A stretch of 64,000 nt of DNA from Algoriphagus locisalis (GCF_900116615.1 NZ_FPBF01000006.1:62001-126000), one strand, 5' to 3'. Positions 1-9,810 are shown, counted from the stretch's first letter. Translations and numbers: made by a program. Notes: generated from the sequence alone by a model not told the origin.

Positions 1-99
1 ATGACCGAAGTAGCCTCAATGCTAATGTTGACCAAATCCTATTATGCTTTTGTCTCTTTACTGGCAGAAAAGCGGATAAACATATTCTTAAATGATTAA
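1..99 (+). CDS. possible C-terminal end of a gene cut by the left edge
   Basis: An open frame runs from base 1 to a TAA at 97-99 and is open at the window edge. It gives 32 residues ending KRINIFLND. Nothing in it is recognisable. It may be the tail of a plus-strand gene or chance; the hairpin after it fits the tRNA on the other strand better. Confidence 0.22.
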   Translation: MTEVASMLMLTKSYYAFVSLLAEKRINIFLND

Positions 100-103
100 A
101 AAC

Positions 104-131
104 ACAAAAAGCCCCACATTTCTGTGAGGCT
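104..131 (-). terminator. rho-independent terminator of tRNA-Leu
   Basis: Arms at 110-118 and 123-131 pair over nine positions with one mismatch. Read on the minus strand, the hairpin is followed by TTTTTGTGTTTTT. It begins directly after the tRNA-Leu 3' end. Confidence 0.6.
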
Positions 132-135
132 TATG

Positions 136-219
136 TACCAGGAGCGGGAATCGAACCCGCACGGCCTTACGGCCACAAGATTTTAAGTCTTGCGTGTCTA
201 CCTATTCCACCATCCCGGC
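136..219 (-). tRNA. tRNA-Leu (anticodon TAA)
   Basis: The minus strand reads as a complete class II tRNA. The acceptor arm GCCGGGA pairs with TCCTGGT (two G-U pairs). There is a D-arm, an anticodon loop with TAA in ACTTAAAA, a long variable arm (GTGGCCGTAAGGCCGT region) and a T-loop GTTCGATTC. CCA is not encoded: the bases after the discriminator A read CAT. The long variable arm plus TAA anticodon makes this leucine. Confidence 0.95.
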
Positions 220-221
220 TT

Positions 222-244
222 AATCTATATTCGAAATATAGATT
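222..244. repeat. perfect 10-bp hairpin between the two tRNA genes
   Basis: AATCTATATT (222-231) and AATATAGATT (235-244) are exact inverted copies around CGA. The hairpin lies two bases from the 5' end of tRNA-Leu. It could be a processing or attenuation element between the tRNAs; it lacks a U-run on the minus strand. Confidence 0.4.
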
Positions 245-299
245 TTGTCCTTCCTGCATTCGATTGGTAGTAACCAACCATGAATGCCGTGAAACAAGA

Positions 300-320
300 A
301 AGCCCTTGAATCAAGGGCTT
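300..320 (-). terminator. terminator-like hairpin after tRNA-Gly
   Basis: AAGCCCTTGA and TCAAGGGCTT form a GC-rich hairpin four bases past the 3' end of tRNA-Gly. The minus strand continues with TTTC. The plus strand has a better T-run, so direction is not certain. Confidence 0.5.
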
Positions 321-324
321 TTTG

Positions 325-397
<73 letters not shown>

Positions 398-536
398 GTT
401 TTGGTAACTGGATCGTGTTCCAGTTGAATTGTGGATGCAAAGGTACGAGTCAGAAATAAATTCGCAAGCATTCATCCGTTATTTTTTTTACTCAACTACC
501 ATTTACCTCAGCTTATCGTTGATTGTCAGACCAGTA

Positions 537-1334
537 TCAAAAGGTAGAATTTGATAAAATTTTCACCATTTCACCGAGATTTCGTGCATTTAGTTTCTTC
601 AGGATATTCTTTCGGTGTGTCCCCACAGTATTAACCGAAATATTTAAATGCATTGCAATATCCTTAGACTCTTTTCCTTCTAGAATTAAGCTTACTATTT
701 GTTTTTCTTTTTTTGTAAGAGAAACAATTCTGCTATTCGGAGAATTTTTGCTGACAAAAACTCTGGTGCCATCATCTTTTTGGTAAGAATAATTCCAATC
801 ATAACCCGAAGTTTTAGGCTGTATGTGCAATTGAAGAATGATATGAAGGTCCATAGCAAAATTTCCTGCCGAATCTATCAGGTAAGGTCGGACTTTCCCG
901 AGCATCCAACTGACTTTGTTGGTAGTCCGATGAACCCATCGGGTAGTGTATGAAAATTCAAACGTGTGCTTTTCCTTCAAGGTGAGCTGATGGAATTTCT
1001 CAAAAACAATTTTTTGGAAGCGAAAAAGCTCCTTCCTGTCTTCCGGATGAATCATGGCAAAGGAAGTTTCCATGCCTTTGTCATGGAACATGGAGGCCGG
1101 GTATCCGGTCAATTCCTCCACTTTCCCCGTAAAAAAAGCCAAACTTAAATTTCTATAATCAAAGCAAGCTATAGTCAGCCCTTCCTGCATCCCAATGCTT
1201 TCGCTCATTCGTTCCAGCTCATCCATCTTCCTTTTTTCATCCGGATGGTCTTGAAATTCCTGCTCCTTCCACTCCTGAAAAAACTGAGTGTATTTATTCT
1301 GTTTACGTAGTTCTTTCAGTAATATCTTATCCAT
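537..1334 (-). CDS. PAS-like sensor fused to LuxR-type DNA-binding domain
   Basis: 265 residues. The N-terminal two thirds resemble a PAS fold: residues about 50-110 contain LTGYP and IHPEDR, typical of PAS domains. The C-terminal 60 residues form a LuxR/GerE helix-turn-helix (LTKKEKQIVSLILEG, then SVNTVGTHRKNILKKL). There is no receiver domain or transmembrane segment, so it is probably a soluble one-component regulator. Ligand and targets are unknown. It follows mutS in the same direction with a short gap, but no shared function is evident. Confidence 0.85.
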   Translation of the reverse strand: MDKILLKELRKQNKYTQFFQEWKEQEFQDHPDEKRKMDELERMSESIGMQEGLTIACFDYRNLSLAFFTGKVEELTGYPASMFHDKGMETSFAMIHPEDRKELFRFQKIVFEKFHQLTLKEKHTFEFSYTTRWVHRTTNKVSWMLGKVRPYLIDSAGNFAMDLHIILQLHIQPKTSGYDWNYSYQKDDGTRVFVSKNSPNSRIVSLTKKEKQIVSLILEGKESKDIAMHLNISVNTVGTHRKNILKKLNARNLGEMVKILSNSTF

Positions 1335-1384
1335 AAAAAAATCTATTTAGCCTAAAATTAATTTAACTCACGCAAAAGAAAAGT

Positions 1385-3991
1385 TTATGTTTCAATTTTC
1401 TTTTTGATCTCATGCAATTTCAAAAGTGCCTCTATTGGCGAAATAGCATTGATATCAATCCCTTCTATCAAGTCTTTTGCAGCTTGGAATTTAGGATCCA
1501 ATTCGAACATACTGAGCTGATAGTTGTTCTTTGGAATGGATTTAATATTTTCTTTTTGCTCTGCTACCGCCTTATCTTTTTCCAAATGAGACATGATCTC
1601 GGCAGCTCTCAAAACAATTGGATTTGGCATTCCTGCCATTTGAGCCACATGAATACCAAAGCTGTGCTCACTTCCTCCTGCTTTTAGCTTTCTCATGAAA
1701 ATCACCTTATTTCCAACCTCTTTCACAGAAACATTAAAATTCTTGATTTTTGGGAAATCTGAGGCCAACTGATTCAGTTCATGATAGTGCGTTGCAAAAA
1801 GAGTTTTTGCCCGGAAAGTAGGGTGATTATGCAAATACTCGACAATAGACCAAGCGATAGAAATCCCATCGTAAGTGGAAGTTCCCCGCCCAATCTCATC
1901 CATCAAGACCAAGCTTCTATCTGACAGATTATTTAGGATACTTGCCGTCTCGGTCATTTCCACCATAAAGGTTGATTCCCCTTTGGAAAGGTTATCAGAA
2001 GCACCAACTCTAGTGAAGACCTTATCAATTATACCTATTCTAGCAAAGGATGCAGGCACAAAGCTTCCCATTTGAGCCATCAGCACAGTCAAAGCCGTTT
2101 GACGGAGCAGCGCGGACTTACCAGCCATATTGGGTCCAGTAATAATCATAATCTGCTGGGAATCATGATCCAGATAAATATCATTTGGAACATAATCTTC
2201 ACCGGGAGGCAACTGCTTTTCTATCACCGGATGGCGACCGTCTTTGATTTCCAGCGTTTCTGTGTCCGATATTTTCGGTCTCGCATAGCCGTTGGAAAGA
2301 GCAACCTGAGCAAAAGAGAGCAACACATCCAACGTGCCGAGAACTCTGGCATTCTGCTGGATTTGAGTTACAAACTGAGCCGTTTCCTGCACAAGCGCCA
2401 GAAAAAATCGTTGCTCAATAGCAATCATTTTATCCTCAGCATTCAAGATTTTGTCCTCGTAGTCTTTCAGTTCAGGAGTAATATATCGCTCCGCATTTAC
2501 CAAGGTTTGCTTACGGATCCACTCTACAGGAACTTTGTCTTTATGTGAATTACTCACTTCAAGATAGTATCCAAATACTTTATTAAATGCGATTTTGAGT
2601 GAAGTAATACCTGTTTTCTGAACTTCACGCTGCTGGATCTGCACCAAGAAATCCTTCCCGGTATTCGCTAAACCACGATATTCATCCAATTCTGTATCTA
2701 CTCCATCATTGATAATCCCTCCCTGATGGGTCAGCATTGGCGCATCTTCTTTCAGCTCTTTGTTGATTTTTTCTCTAAGAAACTCACAAGGGTGTAACTG
2801 ATCAGAAAGTCGCTGCAGTGTAGGATTCTTCTGGTTTTTAAGAAGTTCTTTGATCGGCAGTATGCTGACTAAGGCGCGTTTGATTTGATTTATCTCGCGG
2901 GGATTTGCACGACCTACTACGACTTTGGAGATCAATCGCTCCAAATCACCAATATGCTTCAATGGATCCACCATTTCGGATATCAGTGATTCATTTTGGT
3001 AGAAGAAATCCACCACATTCAATCGCTCGTCAATGGCTGATTTCTCCTTCAATGGAAGAACCATCCACTTTTTCATCATCCTGGATCCCATCGGCGTTAC
3101 CGTCTGATCCAGGATATTGATCAAAGGAACTCCACCCTCGTGCTGCGGAAAAACTAGCTCTAGGTTTCGGATAGTGAACTTATCCAGCCACACATATTTC
3201 TCCTCAGCAATTCTGGAAATGGACGAAATATGCTGAATTTCTTTGTGCTCCGTTTCTTCCAAATAATACAAAATAGCACCCGCAGCGATAATTCCGGATT
3301 CGATTTCCTCGATTCCAAAACCTTTCAGATTGGCAGTACCAAAATGCGTTTTGAGCTTTTCGTAGGTGAAGTCATATTGGTAAACCCAATCTTCGCAGTG
3401 AAACGTGATAAAATCATTTTTCAACATATCTGCAGCTGGTTTTTTAGCTGCTTTGGAGAAAATGATTTCTGCTGGTGCAAAGCTCTGAATCAGCTTTTCC
3501 AAATAGGAAGAAGTCCCTTCTGCACACATAAATTCCCCTGTGGAAAGGTCTAGAAACGCGATTCCATGCTTATCCTTTCCAAAAGAAATAGACGCCAAAT
3601 AGTTGTTTTTCTTGGTATCAAGGACTTGGTCGTTGAAAGAAAGGCCAGGTGTGACGAGTTCAGTTACCCCACGTTTTACGATGCCTTTGACAGACTTTGG
3701 ATCTTCCAACTGATCGCAGATTGCCACACGATTTCCCGCACGTACCAATTTTGGCAAATAGGTATCCAAAGAATGATGTGGAAAACCCGCCAGCTCAATA
3801 TGAGAAGCAGAACCATTAGCCCGCTTAGTGAGCACGATATCCAAGATTTTGCTTGCACGAACTGCATCCTCCCCAAAGGTCTCGTAAAAATCCCCCACCC
3901 TGAAAAGCAACAAGGCACCTGGATGCTTGGCTTTTATGGCATTGTACTGCTTCATTAAGGGCGTTTCTTTTCCGTCTTTTGACTTACTCAT
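1385..3991 (-). CDS. mutS: DNA mismatch repair protein MutS
   Basis: 868 residues, normal for bacterial MutS. The mismatch-contacting Phe-x-Glu motif is FYE at residues 35-37. The core and lever domains follow, then the ABC-type ATPase with Walker A GPNMAGKS near residue 615, Walker [14 protein letters not shown] near 695 and the [10 protein letters not shown] switch. The short C-terminal tail ends in a helical segment. It binds mismatches and recruits MutL after replication. The start ATG at 3989-3991 places the MutS domain 10-15 residues in, as usual. A second MutS-type ATPase exists in this window at 48557. Confidence 0.98.
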   Translation of the reverse strand: MSKSKDGKETPLMKQYNAIKAKHPGALLLFRVGDFYETFGEDAVRASKILDIVLTKRANGSASHIELAGFPHHSLDTYLPKLVRAGNRVAICDQLEDPKSVKGIVKRGVTELVTPGLSFNDQVLDTKKNNYLASISFGKDKHGIAFLDLSTGEFMCAEGTSSYLEKLIQSFAPAEIIFSKAAKKPAADMLKNDFITFHCEDWVYQYDFTYEKLKTHFGTANLKGFGIEEIESGIIAAGAILYYLEETEHKEIQHISSISRIAEEKYVWLDKFTIRNLELVFPQHEGGVPLINILDQTVTPMGSRMMKKWMVLPLKEKSAIDERLNVVDFFYQNESLISEMVDPLKHIGDLERLISKVVVGRANPREINQIKRALVSILPIKELLKNQKNPTLQRLSDQLHPCEFLREKINKELKEDAPMLTHQGGIINDGVDTELDEYRGLANTGKDFLVQIQQREVQKTGITSLKIAFNKVFGYYLEVSNSHKDKVPVEWIRKQTLVNAERYITPELKDYEDKILNAEDKMIAIEQRFFLALVQETAQFVTQIQQNARVLGTLDVLLSFAQVALSNGYARPKISDTETLEIKDGRHPVIEKQLPPGEDYVPNDIYLDHDSQQIMIITGPNMAGKSALLRQTALTVLMAQMGSFVPASFARIGIIDKVFTRVGASDNLSKGESTFMVEMTETASILNNLSDRSLVLMDEIGRGTSTYDGISIAWSIVEYLHNHPTFRAKTLFATHYHELNQLASDFPKIKNFNVSVKEVGNKVIFMRKLKAGGSEHSFGIHVAQMAGMPNPIVLRAAEIMSHLEKDKAVAEQKENIKSIPKNNYQLSMFELDPKFQAAKDLIEGIDINAISPIEALLKLHEIKKKIET

Positions 3992-4082
3992 GGGGGTATG
4001 CTTACTTTTATACTAATTTTGGGAGAGATATTCGTGGGAATATGCCCGAAAATAAGCCATTCATAAAGCAGAACAAAAGAGG

Positions 4083-4616
4083 ATGAAAAAATTAAGCATG
4101 GAAGAGCTCGAAAGAGTGTCAGTAGAGGAGTTTAAAAAAATGGATAAATCTCCAATCGTGCTGGTGTTGGACAATGTTCGAAGTCTTAATAACGTAGGTT
4201 CTGCTTTCCGTACTGGTGATGCTTTTGGAGTGGAGAAAATCTACCTCTGCGGAATTACGGGCACTCCTCCTCATCGGGATATTCAGAAAACAGCCTTGGG
4301 AGCAACCGAGTCTGTAGAATGGGAATATTGTCTGAATACCATGATAGCCATGGATAAATTGAAAGCTGAAGACTACCAGATTTGTGCTTTGGAACAAGTG
4401 GAGCGATCTGTGTTGCTGAATAAATTCACTCCTGAAAAAGGTGAAAAATATGCCCTCGTGTTTGGAAATGAGGTTTTTGGAGTAGAAGAAGAAGTGCTCA
4501 ATGCCTGTGATGCAGTGTTGGAAATACCACAATTGGGCACCAAGCACTCCTTGAATATTTCTGTGTCGCTGGGAATAGCGGTTTGGGATCTGATGGTTAA
4601 AATGAATCAGTTTTAA
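4083..4616 (+). CDS. SpoU/TrmH-family RNA 2'-O-ribose methyltransferase
   Basis: 177 residues, the length of a bare SPOUT catalytic domain. Motif 1 is NNVGSAFRTGDAFGV (residues about 36-50), motif 2 is LVFGNEVFGV and motif 3 is SLNISVSLGIAVWDLM, whose Asn and Ser belong to the AdoMet-binding knot. No extra RNA-binding N-terminal domain is visible. Probable target is a tRNA or rRNA ribose. It diverges from mutS and its stop overlaps the stop of the convergent gene at 4613. Confidence 0.9.
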   Translation: MKKLSMEELERVSVEEFKKMDKSPIVLVLDNVRSLNNVGSAFRTGDAFGVEKIYLCGITGTPPHRDIQKTALGATESVEWEYCLNTMIAMDKLKAEDYQICALEQVERSVLLNKFTPEKGEKYALVFGNEVFGVEEEVLNACDAVLEIPQLGTKHSLNISVSLGIAVWDLMVKMNQF

Positions 4617-5026
4617 TTTTTGGCAAATCGGTATCGAATACCAAAGGAACCTCTGAATACCTGATCATCACCAAAGCCAAAAATTGGAGCTCCTTCCATA
4701 TGAAAACCAAAGTCCTTTTGCTCAAAAGGATAAATATTTAATCCAACTGGAATTACTATTCCATCAATAAAACCTACTCTTAACCCTGCACCTCCATAAA
4801 ATTCAAATCGGTCGGTTTTTTTAAAAATATAGTTTGCAGCAAGTTCTGCTGTCAGATTCTCCAAATTAGTATCAGTTCCTACGCGGAACTCTGGGATAAA
4901 TCTCTCTCCAAACTGATAATTCACACCTATAAAAGGCAAATTGCTCTGATGAAAACTAATGGTGGTTTGTGAAAAAGAAGTCATAGAAAATAGACCGAAA
5001 AGAGCAATTAAAATAAGTTTTTTCAT
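4613..5026 (-). CDS. small secreted outer-membrane beta-barrel-like protein
   Basis: 137 residues. A signal peptide (MKKLILIALFGLFSMTSFSQ) ends near residue 20. The rest is alternating hydrophobic and polar residues with repeated aromatic-rich strands (GVNYQFGERF, GGAGLRVGF, FGIRYRF). That fits a small eight-strand outer-membrane barrel, and the C-terminus ends in a strand-like RYRFAKN. Family not identified. Confidence 0.65.
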   Translation of the reverse strand: MKKLILIALFGLFSMTSFSQTTISFHQSNLPFIGVNYQFGERFIPEFRVGTDTNLENLTAELAANYIFKKTDRFEFYGGAGLRVGFIDGIVIPVGLNIYPFEQKDFGFHMEGAPIFGFGDDQVFRGSFGIRYRFAKN

Positions 5027-5053
5027 TTGTTTGAAATTAAGTTATGCAAAAGA

Positions 5054-5527
5054 TTAAAACCCAAGTTCACTTAGCTTAATATGAGTTTTAATCATGTTAG
5101 AACTAGCTTTAGCCACGAGCTTACCTGAGTCTTTAGTGATTACGGCATCCCAATGATTTAGGTTTGCACCGGAGCGAACTAATTTTGCAGAAACTTCCAA
5201 TTTCTCCCCAATCTGGGCTGAGGATAAGAAATCAACATTCAAATTGATGCTTGTCATCAAAAATTCAGACCCCGTAGCAAAGTTCGCCATTCCGATCACA
5301 TCATCCATCATCAGTGAAGCTACACCACCGTGAAGTATTTTAGCAGGGTTGCACATTGCTGGAGAGACTGTATAAGATACTTTGATAAAGCCTTTTTCAA
5401 TTTCCAGAAGAGTTCCACCAAGCCAGTTTCCAGCCATAGAAGGCATTTTATCAAGTTTTTTCCCTATCAACTCCTTGAATTGGGCTAACTGCTGGTTCTG
5501 GTTTTCCATAGAATTATTCTCGTTCAT
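5054..5527 (-). CDS. PaaI-like hotdog-fold thioesterase
   Basis: 157 residues. The hotdog signature is ILHGGVASLMMDDVIGMA (residues about 65-82), with the HGG and acidic residue expected of PaaI/YdiI thioesterases. It probably cleaves an acyl-CoA; the substrate is unknown. The first ATG overlaps the upstream gene by 14 nt; an ATG six codons later would remove the overlap. It is likely co-transcribed with 5514-6107. Confidence 0.85.
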   Translation of the reverse strand: MNENNSMENQNQQLAQFKELIGKKLDKMPSMAGNWLGGTLLEIEKGFIKVSYTVSPAMCNPAKILHGGVASLMMDDVIGMANFATGSEFLMTSINLNVDFLSSAQIGEKLEVSAKLVRSGANLNHWDAVITKDSGKLVAKASSNMIKTHIKLSELGF

Positions 5528-6107
5528 TTATCAATCTAAAATAGTCCTCCAAAGTCGTTTTTAAGGCTTCTTTTTCTTTCGGTTCAGCCCATATGCTTAT
5601 CCAAGTCGAATCAGTTTTGATCTCAAAGTTAGCATCTTTGGCTATCCAAGGTTCCAGTTTTCTTACATAGGAGAGAAGCTCCATGTTGTTACCATTTTCT
5701 AATAGAAATTCCTGCTGATTTTCACCTAATGTAGCCCGGATTTCAAGTGGCCAGTCCAACCTAACCGGCTCCAGGTAGAGGTAAGCCTCATCTTTTGGGT
5801 TATTAAGGATAAGCACCAAATTCAAAGTGGGCTCATTTTCTTCAGCGGCCCTACTGCTATGTCGAAAAAGAATCATACCCGCGTCCGATCGCGACTCTCT
5901 ATCGTATTTAATAGCTTTGACATTCAAAAAATACAAACGACTGGAAGAGGTCATTCGAAATGTGAGGTCCTCTCCAGAATTATTTGCACGCTTTGTATTG
6001 AAGAAAGAAAGCAGCAAAACCAAGCCTATGGAGATCAACCCAAAGATTTTCAGAATCTTGACCAGTTCTGGAGATAAAATTTCGTTGGTTTTTTGCCTTT
6101 GCGGCAT
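5514..6107 (-). CDS. hypothetical protein with one N-terminal membrane anchor
   Basis: 197 residues. A hydrophobic segment at about residues 13-32 (LKIFGLISIGLVLLLSFF) follows a charged N-terminus, so the protein is probably anchored with its C-terminal ~160 residues outside the cytoplasm. No catalytic motif is visible. Unrecognised; its function is not inferable from the thioesterase it overlaps. Confidence 0.7.
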   Translation of the reverse strand: MPQRQKTNEILSPELVKILKIFGLISIGLVLLLSFFNTKRANNSGEDLTFRMTSSSRLYFLNVKAIKYDRESRSDAGMILFRHSSRAAEENEPTLNLVLILNNPKDEAYLYLEPVRLDWPLEIRATLGENQQEFLLENGNNMELLSYVRKLEPWIAKDANFEIKTDSTWISIWAEPKEKEALKTTLEDYFRLINERE

Positions 6108-6187
6108 TGGTATTTCGCTTTTAAACCTATTTTCTAAAATTTCGACTCCTTAAATTGTTTCCTGTATATCCATGATGAATACTGGGT

Positions 6188-6946
6188 TCAATGCACATAC
6201 GAACCTGCATTGATATCGATGCTAGCGCCAGTAGCATGATCTGCCAATCCAGAGCAGAGTAAGGTAACCATTGGCGCAATATCCTCAGGTTTGGTTAGCT
6301 CTGGCAATGCAATGTCATTGAGTGCGAATTCTTCTCCATATTCAGAGAGGATTTCATCTGCCATATCTGTACGAGTGAAGCCTGGTGCGATCAAAAAGGC
6401 TTTAATTCCCTGCTTACCATAATGTCTGGCGATTGATCTTGTCAAACTTACAATAGCGCCTTTTGAGGCCGCATAAGCTATATAATCGGTGGTATCTCCT
6501 CTAAAAGCAGCTCGGGAGGAAATATTCACAATTCGACCATTTTGCTGTTTCAATGCATGCTCAACAAACTCCTGGCACAGAATTCCTAGTGCTGTAGTAT
6601 TCACTTGAAGGGTTTCTTGCCAGATTTTCACCCATTCATTTGTAGGAAGATGATCCTGAGCTGACTTTGCTATCCCTGCATTGTTTACCAATCCAGAAAT
6701 AGGCCCATACTTTTCAACCAGTTTGGGAATAAAGCCGATAACTTGATTTACGTCTGAAAGATCGCAAGACTCAATAAAAGCTGGATTTGTCAATTCATTT
6801 TTGAGCTTTTCAGCTTCCCCAGAATTACTGTTAAAATGAATGATCACTTCAGCTCCGGAGTCTGATAATTGCTTTGCGATAGCTCGTCCAATACCACGGG
6901 AAGCCCCAGTTACGAGAATTCGTTGATTTTTTAAGGAAATGTTCAT
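6188..6946 (-). CDS. FabG-like short-chain dehydrogenase/reductase
   Basis: 252 residues, classical SDR length. Cofactor motif TGASRGIG is at residues 14-21, NNAG is near 88-91, and the catalytic Ser and Tyr-x3-Lys appear as NISSRAAF and YAASKG. The layout matches 3-oxoacyl-[ACP] reductase FabG and its many paralogues. It may reduce a 3-oxoacyl or other keto group with NAD(P)H; the specific substrate is unknown. It stands alone between two short gaps. Confidence 0.88.
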   Translation of the reverse strand: MNISLKNQRILVTGASRGIGRAIAKQLSDSGAEVIIHFNSNSGEAEKLKNELTNPAFIESCDLSDVNQVIGFIPKLVEKYGPISGLVNNAGIAKSAQDHLPTNEWVKIWQETLQVNTTALGILCQEFVEHALKQQNGRIVNISSRAAFRGDTTDYIAYAASKGAIVSLTRSIARHYGKQGIKAFLIAPGFTRTDMADEILSEYGEEFALNDIALPELTKPEDIAPMVTLLCSGLADHATGASIDINAGSYVH

Positions 6947-7009
6947 GAATTGAAAATACTGGCTAAAATCAATAATTCCGAAGTAGGAGTTATAGGAAGT
7001 TGATAATAA

Positions 7010-7543
7010 TTACAACTTTTCACGAATCATCAAATTCTGAATATGTGCCAAGTGATGCTGGGAATGCCACTGATACATCAAAGTCACTTCAGAGAGTGAC
7101 ACAGAGGCTTGTGACTGTGGGTGGAAATACTTCTTTTCGAAATCTAATGGTTTCATATTTTCAAGAATCACAGCCCACTTATAGTGTATCCCCTTAATCA
7201 AGCTGAGAGATGTCTCAGCTGGCAATGAATAATCAGACATTTTTGCCCACGCCGCCTCATCATAAGGCTTAATGGTAGGATTGTCCTCTGTCAAAGCCAA
7301 TTTAAAGCGTGTCAAAGCATTCATATGAGAATCAGCCACATGATGGACAACTTGCTTTACAGTCCAGCCTCCAGGCCGGTATGGAGTGTTTAACTGAATA
7401 TCAGATAAGTCTTTCACAGTTTCTTCCAAATACTCCGGAAATGAACGCAAATAGGCTGTTGCCTCTTTAAGATTTTGTTCAGAAATCGTATCTGGCGTTA
7501 AAAATTTGCCAATCGGGTACTTCAATAATTCTATATCAATCAT
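7010..7543 (-). CDS. YfiT/DinB-family putative metal-dependent transferase
   Basis: 177 residues. The DinB four-helix fold is indicated by three conserved His: VVHHVADSHMN (about residues 63-73) and WHSQHHLAHI near the C-terminus. The arrangement and the N-terminal YPIGKF match the YfiT (BstA-like) branch, where family members include bacillithiol S-transferases. The thiol used here is not known. It is 4 nt downstream of comF on the same strand and so probably in the same transcript. Confidence 0.82.
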   Translation of the reverse strand: MIDIELLKYPIGKFLTPDTISEQNLKEATAYLRSFPEYLEETVKDLSDIQLNTPYRPGGWTVKQVVHHVADSHMNALTRFKLALTEDNPTIKPYDEAAWAKMSDYSLPAETSLSLIKGIHYKWAVILENMKPLDFEKKYFHPQSQASVSLSEVTLMYQWHSQHHLAHIQNLMIREKL

Positions 7544-7547
7544 ATTT

Positions 7548-8240
7548 TTATCCTCCAGCTGCGATAGTAACCAAATCTACATTTTTTGCTCCGTTCGCCA
7601 AAAGCACATTTGCACAGGCGCATAGTGTAGCTCCTGTAGTCATTACATCATCCACCAGAAGAACGGATTTGTTAGCAACTAAAGCATAGGGAGCAATTTG
7701 AAATACATCATCCATGTTATCCATCCGCTGCAATCGAGACTTTTGAGTTTGTGTTTCTGTAAACTTCACTCTAGTCAATCCATTTATCAACTTCACAGAG
7801 AGCTCCTCAGTAAGCCCAAGTCCAAACTCCTCACTTTGATTGTACCCTCTACGACTTTGTTTCAGCGGGTGCAAAGGAACAGGGATTATTACATCCCATT
7901 GATTTGAAAACCCATTTTCACAAAGAATTTTACCATACAAACTGCCTAATTCTCTCGCCAGCTGAGGCTTATTTCTATATTTTAACTGATGTAAAAGCTT
8001 CTGACTATTTCCTCCTTTTGTAAACTTCAAATAGGCCATCACCATTCCAACATTGCTCAAACCCATTACTTTATCACACAAATCATTGTCAGCAGCGCGC
8101 AAATGGTAACTAGTTACCGGTAATGTGCCCTTGCAAACACTGCAAAGGTTATTTTCATGATCAAAGAGTGAACTTCCACAAAGCAGACAATTGCGTGGAA
8201 ATACTAAATCCAAAAAATCTTTTACGAAAAATAAACGCAT
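7548..8240 (-). CDS. ComF-family phosphoribosyltransferase-like protein
   Basis: 230 residues. An N-terminal zinc-ribbon pair (CLLCG at about 18-22, CSVC at about 33-36) precedes a type I phosphoribosyltransferase domain with the PRPP loop VLLVDDVMTTGATL. In competent bacteria ComF helps bring in single-stranded DNA; in Bacteroidota the role is less settled. The gene starts the comF-yfiT pair and is divergent from the gene at 8322. Confidence 0.9.
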   Translation of the reverse strand: MRLFFVKDFLDLVFPRNCLLCGSSLFDHENNLCSVCKGTLPVTSYHLRAADNDLCDKVMGLSNVGMVMAYLKFTKGGNSQKLLHQLKYRNKPQLARELGSLYGKILCENGFSNQWDVIIPVPLHPLKQSRRGYNQSEEFGLGLTEELSVKLINGLTRVKFTETQTQKSRLQRMDNMDDVFQIAPYALVANKSVLLVDDVMTTGATLCACANVLLANGAKNVDLVTIAAGG

Positions 8241-8282
8241 TGTGAAAAAGGCTTGTTCCTATCTGCCAAGGGCAAATAGTGG

Positions 8283-8290
8283 TATATTTG
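8283..8290 (+). promoter_or_regulatory. candidate Bacteroidota -7 box (TATATTTG)
   Basis: TATATTTG matches the TAnnTTTG consensus, 32 bases before the start at 8322. No good TTTG at -33 is visible, so this is tentative. Confidence 0.3.
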
Positions 8291-8321
8291 CTACTTAATT
8301 CTTTCCTAAACAGTTAAGTTA

Positions 8322-8663
8322 ATGAATCTCATAGAAGAATTCAACGAATACCGCAGCCAGATGAACGAGAAGATTTTGGCAGAAGACAACAAAGTAATCA
8401 AGCGTATATTTAATCTTGATACTAATGCTTACGCAGAAGGGTCAGTAGATATAAAGTCAAAAGAAATGATTGGGCTAGCTTGTTCTATGGTATTGAGATG
8501 TGATGACTGTGTCAAATACCACTTGGGAAAGTGCCATGAAGTTGGCATAACAAAAGAACAAATATTTGAAGTATTCTCCATCGCTACTTTGATAGGAGGG
8601 ACGATTGTAATTCCTCATCTTAGAAGAGCAGCAGAATATTGGGAAACACTTGAAAATCAATAA
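8322..8663 (+). CDS. AhpD-like carboxymuconolactone decarboxylase-family protein
   Basis: 113 residues, the length of single-domain AhpD-like proteins. It carries the redox pair Cys-x2-Cys with following His in RCDDCVKYHLGKC (about residues 61-73), the active-site motif of AhpD peroxidase-reducing proteins. Likely a small thiol-dependent peroxidase or redox partner. It opens a plus-strand run of genes that continues to 15173; the next gene begins 6 nt later. Confidence 0.85.
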   Translation: MNLIEEFNEYRSQMNEKILAEDNKVIKRIFNLDTNAYAEGSVDIKSKEMIGLACSMVLRCDDCVKYHLGKCHEVGITKEQIFEVFSIATLIGGTIVIPHLRRAAEYWETLENQ

Positions 8664-8669
8664 CTTACA

Positions 8670-9032
8670 ATGTTCAAGCGCGATCTAGCATTAGAAAAAC
8701 GTTGGTCCAAATTATTAGAAGGCCTCAAAGAAACCATAGGAAAAAAACCTGCGGACTTAAATGGCGTACTCTTTCTTATTGGTGTTCAAGAACTTGGACA
8801 AGGCAATAGGATATTCAGCAAAGAGCAGAAGCAAGACCTGATGCACATTGCTGTTTGTAAAGTGTTGAGCTATGATGGTTTTTATGAACTTGACTATGTA
8901 GATCAAGATGGATGGCCTCATTGGAAATTAATTAAGGAGCTTCCTCATTTTGATTTATTAGATCAGGAGAAGCTTTTAAAGATTCAGGTGTTAGAATATT
9001 TTGAAAAAGAGTACGAAATAGTAATTGAATAG
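8670..9032 (+). CDS. conserved-looking hypothetical protein
   Basis: 120 residues, soluble and acidic, with no signal or membrane segment. It has a GVLFLIGVQELGQG stretch and an aromatic run near DGWPHWKLIKELPHFD. Not recognised as any named family. Spacing of 6 nt upstream and 3 nt downstream puts it inside the operon between the AhpD-like gene and exonuclease III. Confidence 0.75.
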   Translation: MFKRDLALEKRWSKLLEGLKETIGKKPADLNGVLFLIGVQELGQGNRIFSKEQKQDLMHIAVCKVLSYDGFYELDYVDQDGWPHWKLIKELPHFDLLDQEKLLKIQVLEYFEKEYEIVIE

Positions 9033-9035
9033 ATC

Positions 9036-9797
9036 GTGAAAATAGTATCATATAACGTGAATGGCATTCGTGCCGCAATGAATAAAGGTTTTATAGATTG
9101 GTTAAAACTAGTAAACCCAGATGTAATTGGTTTACAGGAAGTTAAGGCTAATTTAGACCAAATAGATGCGAGTATTTTTCACGATTTAGGATATGAAATT
9201 TATTGGTATCCAGCTTTCAAAAAGGGATATAGCGGAGTGGCAGTTTTGACCAAAATAAAGCCAAAATCTGTTAAGATGGGAATGGATATTTCTAAGTATG
9301 ACGAGGAAGGAAGGTTACTTCAAGTTGATTTTGATGACTTCTCATTTCTTACTGCATACTTTCCATCAGGAACAACTGGGGATATCAGACAAACATTCAA
9401 ATATGAGTTTCTTGACGACATATATGGATACATGCAGGATTTAAGAAAGACAAATCCAAATTTGATTTTAAGTGGAGATTATAATATTTGTCATAAGGCT
9501 ATAGACATACATAATCCTAAATCTAATAAGAACACCTCCGGCTTCTTACCAGAAGAGAGAGCTTGGATGGATAAATTCACAAAATCAGGGTTTGTAGATA
9601 GCTTCAGAAAATTCAATGATCAACCACACAATTACACTTGGTGGAGCTACAGAGCAAACTCGAGAGCAAAGAATCTTGGATGGAGAATTGATTACCACAT
9701 GGCAACAGAACCAATGGAGGATCGTCTAAAGAGCGCTTCCATATTAGCTGATGCTACCCATTCAGATCATTGTCCAATACTAATCGAAGTAGAATAA
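9036..9797 (+). CDS. xth: exodeoxyribonuclease III / AP endonuclease
   Basis: 253 residues, standard for ExoIII. Motifs in order: NVNGIRAA, GLQEVKA (metal-binding Glu), SGDYNICH (catalytic Asp and Asn), the loop RAWMDKFTKSGFVD, WRIDYHMAT and ATHSDHCPI (catalytic Asp-His). It nicks DNA at abasic sites and trims 3' blocks during base excision repair. The start is GTG at 9036; there is no better ATG that keeps the KIVSYNVNGIR start. Confidence 0.95.
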   Translation: MKIVSYNVNGIRAAMNKGFIDWLKLVNPDVIGLQEVKANLDQIDASIFHDLGYEIYWYPAFKKGYSGVAVLTKIKPKSVKMGMDISKYDEEGRLLQVDFDDFSFLTAYFPSGTTGDIRQTFKYEFLDDIYGYMQDLRKTNPNLILSGDYNICHKAIDIHNPKSNKNTSGFLPEERAWMDKFTKSGFVDSFRKFNDQPHNYTWWSYRANSRAKNLGWRIDYHMATEPMEDRLKSASILADATHSDHCPILIEVE

Positions 9798-9810
9798 TAG
9801 ATATTAATCA

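Noticed and set aside
2072-2548. 158-codon plus-strand frame opposite mutS
   Set aside because: Shadow of mutS; no family features.
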